Under the pieces are notes generated by a model. It saw only the letters and a program-made list of their open reading frames with translations. It ran no database searches and was not told the DNA's origin. Shown in pieces: positions 59,462-64,000 of a stretch of 64,000 bases of DNA. The DNA comes from Atkinsonella hypoxylon. Taxonomy: Eukaryota > Ascomycota > Sordariomycetes > Hypocreales > Clavicipitaceae. The first letter of the stretch is position 1. Each line of letters opens with the position of its first letter. The DNA is taken from contig JFHB01000021.1 of the NCBI GenBank assembly GCA_000729835.1, positions 209,222 through 273,221 on the forward strand. The letters are read 5' to 3'. A program made the translations under genes and the position numbers.

Positions 59462-59486
59462 GTGTGTGTGTGTGTGTGTGTGTGTG
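59462..59486. repeat. (GT)12 microsatellite
   Basis: Perfect dinucleotide array. Confidence 0.95.
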
Positions 59487-61059
59487 CGCTAAATTCTAAA
59501 CCAAGCGTCTCTGTGAGTTCTCTCACTGGTATTCAACAGACAATGACTGCTAGCTAAAATGATGGGAGGATGAAGCTCAGGTATGTCTTTTCGTCGCTGA
59601 CGTATTTACTTCTCTTTATGGCAACATCTTGCCTAATTGCCCATTGGTTCCATGTTATTTAACCCGCGCACGCCATCTAAATGAATACGCGTGCTTATGC
59701 TGGCATATTACAGGACACATGCAGAGATTGAGACTCGCCGTTGTCATGCACCACGACTACGCACCTTGGTTCTAGGAGCAACATCTTGCGTCGAGACGGT
59801 ATTAGTGCCACAGTCACACCAAGACTCTACACAACGTCCTGGCCAGCCTCTTCCCCTGGTTCGAGTTCCACTCTAATTTAATAGACTCCCGGTGAGCAAA
59901 TTAGAGTTGATACCATCTGAACTTGCATGAGGATGAGCCTCACTATCCAATGGATTATCAGTTTGTCATAGTCTGTTTTGTTAAAGCCCAGCTGTCGTCT
60001 GATGCCTGTCTGCAGTGGATATACGACAGTAGTCCTTGAACATATATTGGGGCTTAGCATTATAAGCCGATGAAGGAAATGGAAAAAAATAAAAATAAAA
60101 ATGACGTGGCATTTTTCTGGCCTCTCACGCCCCAGTCTCGTGATCTAAAAAAAATTATTATCACAGAGTGCGGTAGAGTTCATGATACGCTTGCCAGTTA
60201 GTGGCCCGGGGCAGAGAGCCCTCAGGGGCCCTTTGGCTGGTAATTACCGACCTCGGGAACATGGGCTATCCATGGGCGTTGAATATGTACATTTATCACA
60301 GACGATTGCAGATGAATTGAAGTGAAGAATGGAGGGAGAGGATAAGAGAAAGGCAAGGGCGGACAAATGCAGGCAAATGGAGAGCTGGCAAAGTACGCCG
60401 ATGTTGAGCCTAGCGACCAGACACAACTGTATATATGTACATACCGTGGTCCAGCCCAGTCTACTGTACATCTCTTAGCAGGTAGTATGGCCCGTGTGGG
60501 TCACATGAGCTTCTTCACGCACTTGCCGACCGATAAGGCGCTAGTCGAACTCGATACTTCCTGTCGGTCTGTCGTGCCGTTAGCTGCGAGCACACCGCCG
60601 TCCCTCGTTCTTTCCCGGTTGCTCGGTACCTCAGGTGTTCCATGGGGATGTATCTGGCAGGGAGCAGGGATTTGCAGGTCTCTCTTGCCCAGTCCAGTCC
60701 GTCTGTCCCATGCTATCCCTGACACCTGCTGGCTGCCCTCCGCCCTCTGAGCCCCACTCTCTTGATACTTGCCTGCCCACTCCTCACATCCTCCCACCCT
60801 CCTCCCCGGCTCCTTCCCCTGCTATCGGGAAGTGGCCGCCCCTGCAGGGCCCCATGGAGTCTGTCAATCAGTTGGAACGCCCATGGTTGGGCCATGACAT
60901 GGACAAGACTGCTCGACTCAATTGCCTCCCTCACACAAACCGCACCTCAATCCCTCAATCCCTCAAGCCGCAACTTCTGTAGGTCTTTGCTGCTTTTTCC
61001 TGGCGCGCTACTGCAGCCCCGACTCGATGCCGGTCATGGGCTCCCATAGCCTGAACATG

Positions 61060-61090
61060 CCTCCCATGCCTCCCATGCCTCCCATGCCTC
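61060..61090. repeat. 9-bp tandem repeat (CCTCCCATG)x3.4
   Basis: Three copies and a partial one. Confidence 0.9.
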
Positions 61091-62296
61091 ACCACACACC
61101 TTCAAGGCACACACCATCCGTGCTAGATCAGGTCAGGGCCAATTGCCAGTTTTGCTTCTGTCTTGCAAGATCCATATAACTTAGTATACATACTAGCACT
61201 ACGGAGTACTGTACATAATTACATATATATAATGTGTGTCGTCGGAGTGTGGTTGCCCCAGGATGTAGTCTGATGCTCTGCGCAGAATATTACATAGCAT
61301 TTCGCTTGCTTCATCCGCTCCTCCTGCGAACAACTCCTTTCAAAGTGTCCCCTTTTTTTTCCATCTCTCGCCTCTTCATGACGGTCTTATCCTAGCAGAG
61401 CAGAATAGCGAAGAACGAAGACGTTTTCCAACGTCAGCGGCTAGGTTGTTCGACAAGTCCATTGTGAGAGTTGTCGCCATTATACTACCTCCTTCGGCCT
61501 TGCCTCCGTTTCTATCATTCACCGTCGCTTCCCTTGTCGCTCGTCAACTGAGCTTTGAGCTTCGCCGACACATTTCTAATCAATCGAGTAAACCATTCGA
61601 TGAATTAGCAAAGGAATATCTTCCGCAAGAAGCTTGAGGAGGCCACATTCGAACATCCTGGAACAGAACAGTTACGGAATATTCAGCCACGCGGACGGCG
61701 TCAAATCTTGCCAAATCCGTCGCTTGCCAGTCCAATTGTTTGGGACGCGCCGACTTTCAGAATTCATCGCTAAGCTCACCGCGCCGACTACAAAGCCCGA
61801 CGTCACGGACACAGCTTCAACAGCGTCTTTGCTTTAGCCCTACGGTTTACTTCAGCTACCCAGGCGGGTCGGATTCTGCAACGACCCAAACTTATATTCC
61901 CAGCGCCTGCTTTTTGAAAAGGCAGTGTCTCGGGACTGCCCCGTCTAGATCGCCAGAGTGTCTGCTGCAGCATCTGGTCTGACTATCAGCCGATCTGTGT
62001 AGCAGATACGAGGCCGTCGTGCATGCCCAAGCGCAACTTCCAGTACCACCGTCCCACTGAGTCCCATAGTCCATATATAACATTATCGCTGCCTTTCCTT
62101 CCTTGGATATCATCAAACCTTCAACTCAGATCACATCTGGTTCTGGTTCTGCTGGACGATATAATAAAAGACGACTGCCCATTTATTTTCACACATTGAT
62201 TTATATTTTTGTTACTACGTCAAGTCGTTGCTCAACATAAAGCATATACATCCCCTTCTCATACATCTCATCGCTGTCTCCAAGGCACAGTACTCT

Positions 62297-62335
62297 ATGA
62301 TACACATCACCTTAGCGAGCCCTCATTTGTCTTAG
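62297..62335 (+). promoter_or_regulatory. Short upstream open reading frame before the C2H2 gene
   Basis: ATG followed by 11 more codons and TAG, ending 159 bp before the main ATG. No other ATG lies between it and 62495. A TATATAA box near 62074 could place the transcript start upstream of it. Confidence 0.4.
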
Positions 62336-62494
62336 AGACTCAAAGGAATTGATTCAGCAGAGGACAACAGCTTTGAAGTAATACCCCGTCGATAACAGAT
62401 ACAATTTCTCAAGAAACGACACATTTGCGACGTACCAGAAACGAGACATCACATCTGTTTCTGTACTCTCGACCTTTCATAATACTCCAGCACA

Positions 62495-63876
62495 ATGGAG
62501 CTTCTCGAGCTGGTTGAATACGAGCCTACCAGTCGGCCATTTCAGTGCGACTGGGAATCCTGCAACAAGGTACGAACAACATGTTTGATAGTAAAAACAT
62601 CATGTGTCCCACCCAATAGTTGCTAATGGCAATCCCATAGAGCTTCAATCGTAAATCAGATTTGCAGCGACATTATCGAATCCACACAAATGAGAGGCCT
62701 TATACTTGCACTACTCCAGGCTGCGGCAAAAGCTTCATTCAGCGAAGTGCCCTGACTGTTCATATCCGAACTCACACTGGTGAGAAGCCTCACCAGTGCC
62801 AACACATTGGCTGCGGAAAGCGATTCTCTGATGTAAGCTACCCCCATGGCGTCGAAATGTTTTCTCTTGCTCATAGTATTCTATCGTAGTCGTCGTCACT
62901 TGCACGACATCGACGCATTCACACCGGCAAACGGCCCTACAAATGTGCTCACGACGGATGCCTGAAGAGGTAAATGGCGATCTACTTGGTGAACTCGGGC
63001 AATTACACTTGTGATTAACGCATCTACCACAGCTTCTGTCGCAAGACTACCATGGTCAAACACCAACGACGATCTCACCAGCGGGGAATCAACCCTAATG
63101 ATATTCTGGACGACTGCACCTCAGAATCCGATATGGGCGAGTCTCCCCCAACACCAGGACAAATAATGGCCTGGTCAATGCCGGGCCCGATGGCCCATCA
63201 CGCCATGGCCCATAGCCACACGATGCACCGAGCTGCCTCCTTCGCTGACTTTGGTCATCAAATGATGCCTTATGGAATAGGGCACTCGATTGCTGCTGCA
63301 CGTCATAGTGTTCCCGCCGAGGTCCACAAGTTCCACGGTCAAGACCCGAATATGCACATAATTCAACGCACCGCGAGCATGTCACAGCAACCATACTATG
63401 TCATAGATCAGAACAACCCTGGCATTGCCACGATGAACACGACTGTGCCCGCTTATCACATCCCGCGCCAGCACGTCGAGAGACCTACAATCGAGATGGC
63501 GTACAACACTGGAAGTATGCCATCGCTCAGCAGCAGCCCAGCCAGCTTTTCTCCTGCTTCAGGACACAGTCCTGAAGATGGATTATACACTCACCAGCCT
63601 CCGGCCTCCAGCTACGGCTTGCAAGACATGTTGCTTGGTTGCTCGACCGTCGAGCAACCAAGCAACATGGTTTCCTATACTCAACAGATGCACCAGGCAC
63701 ATGGATCTCAGGCCGAAGGCGAGTGGGAATATCAATATCAGGCTCCTGTTGAGGTCGCTACCATTGGACAGATCCCCGATTTCGGAACTGGGCTTGACGA
63801 CTTGTATTCCGGTCCCAAGGTCGAGTTCGATGACCCTGCCATGCAGCTTCCAAGCTCCCGCGTTGAGACGATGTAG
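62495..63876 (+). CDS. C2H2 zinc-finger transcription factor, four fingers
   Basis: Four exons: 62495-62569, 62641-62832, 62890-62969 and 63033-63876; phases agree and give 396 residues. Four adjacent TFIIIA-type fingers fill about residues 16-133: FQCDWESCNKSFNRK..H, YTCTTPGCGKSFIQR..H, HQCQHIGCGKRFSD..H and YKCAHDGCLKSFCRK..H, joined by linkers such as HTGEKPH and HTGKRPY. Each intron falls inside a finger. The array resembles fungal Azf1-type and developmental C2H2 factors, but no symbol is given. The rest is Met/His/Ser/Pro-rich low complexity with acidic patches at the C-terminus, a likely activation region. Target genes are not known. A 43-nt near-perfect hairpin lies at 63627-63669 inside exon 4. 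The ATG sits in CACAATGG. Confidence 0.9.
63627..63669 (+). other. Perfect 20-bp hairpin inside the C2H2 coding exon
   Basis: 63627-63646 is the exact reverse complement of 63650-63669, with a 3-nt loop CCG. In frame it encodes an ordinary hydrophilic stretch near residues 313-326. Confidence 0.95.
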
Positions 63877-64000
63877 AAACTGGAGTCTCGAAAAACGGTT
63901 GCTTGTTACCATATATCTGTACAACTATCGAATCGGGGTTTTTGGGCGGCCCATGTATGACTTGGGATTTCAGAATCAGGATATCCACTAGAAGTATGCA
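63877..64000. other. 3' flank of the C2H2 gene
   Basis: Only 124 bp remain to the window end. No clear polyadenylation signal or other gene seen. Confidence 0.4.

Larger units (their letters stand above)
39776..62494. other. 22.7-kb gene desert rich in simple repeats
   Basis: No conserved protein, tRNA or other RNA gene was recognised on either strand. Open frames of 60-200 codons exist but resemble no known family and are not joined by clear splice sites. The DNA is not strongly AT-rich, so it is not a typical RIP-mutated or centromeric block. It is crowded with micro- and minisatellites (listed separately) and with TACGGAGTA and TACCTAGGTA motifs. The last 1-2 kb should be the promoter and leader of the C2H2 factor gene. 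Two frames, 44109-44604 (+) and 45784-46180 (-), look a little more protein-like than the rest. Confidence 0.55.

Noticed and set aside
59830..59875. GGTTCGAGTTCC, similar to a tRNA B box
   Set aside because: The flanking bases do not pair as a T stem, and no anticodon or acceptor arms can be folded around it.
1..64000. CRISPR array, rRNA, secondary-metabolite cluster or intact transposon
   Set aside because: The DNA is fungal; tandem repeats here have no unique spacers, no rRNA core sequence was seen, and no polyketide, peptide synthetase, reverse transcriptase or transposase motif was found.

Overview
The window is nuclear DNA of a filamentous ascomycete, most likely a Sordariomycete of the order Hypocreales. 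This is inferred from short introns (about 55-95 nt) with GTATGT or GTGAGT donors and CTAAC-type branch points, from fungal gene families (LDB19-type arrestin, SPX-ankyrin-GDPD GDE1, PPG1 with a fungal insertion, Ssp120-like EF-hand protein), and from intergenic DNA full of microsatellites and of the short motifs TACGGAGTA and TACCTAGGTA. The genus cannot be fixed from the sequence.

Layout. 1-2004 (-): 3' truncated UPF3. 2874-4261 (+): PP2A-like phosphatase PPG1. 4696-5856 (+): TYW2/Trm12. 6106-6886 (-): secreted EF-hand protein. 8099-9522 (-): arrestin-like protein. 10757-10828 (+): tRNA-Arg(CCT). 12088-12198 (-): intron-containing tRNA-Leu(TAG), divergent from 12613-14034 (+): tRNA-splicing endonuclease subunit Sen54. 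14035-23022: 9-kb repeat-rich gap. 23023-27236 (+): fungal protein with a duplicated unnamed domain and an apparent 2-kb first intron. 28274-29781 (-): ZPR1. 30166-30726 (-): SNM1/Rpr2-type RNase MRP/P subunit. 31118-31875 (-): CXXC zinc-binding DUF866 protein. 32191-34278 (+): mitochondrial PPR-type protein. 36043-39775 (+): SPX-ankyrin-glycerophosphodiesterase GDE1. 39776-62494: a 22.7-kb gap with no convincing gene but dozens of simple repeats. 62495-63876 (+): four-finger C2H2 transcription factor.

The genes are mostly housekeeping and conserved; there is no biosynthetic cluster, intact transposon or CRISPR. Several act in RNA metabolism (UPF3 in nonsense-mediated decay, Trm12 in wybutosine synthesis, Sen54 in tRNA splicing, Snm1 in RNase MRP, two tRNA genes), but this is probably ordinary fungal gene order rather than a functional cluster.

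The less ordinary observations are a near-perfect 20-bp hairpin inside the coding sequence of the C2H2 factor, the long desert before that gene, the 2-kb intron with its matching phase, the duplicated unnamed domain, and a pair of degenerate dispersed repeats whose differences look like RIP. Exon coordinates were derived by hand from splice signals, reading phase and known family sequence patterns, and need transcript support.
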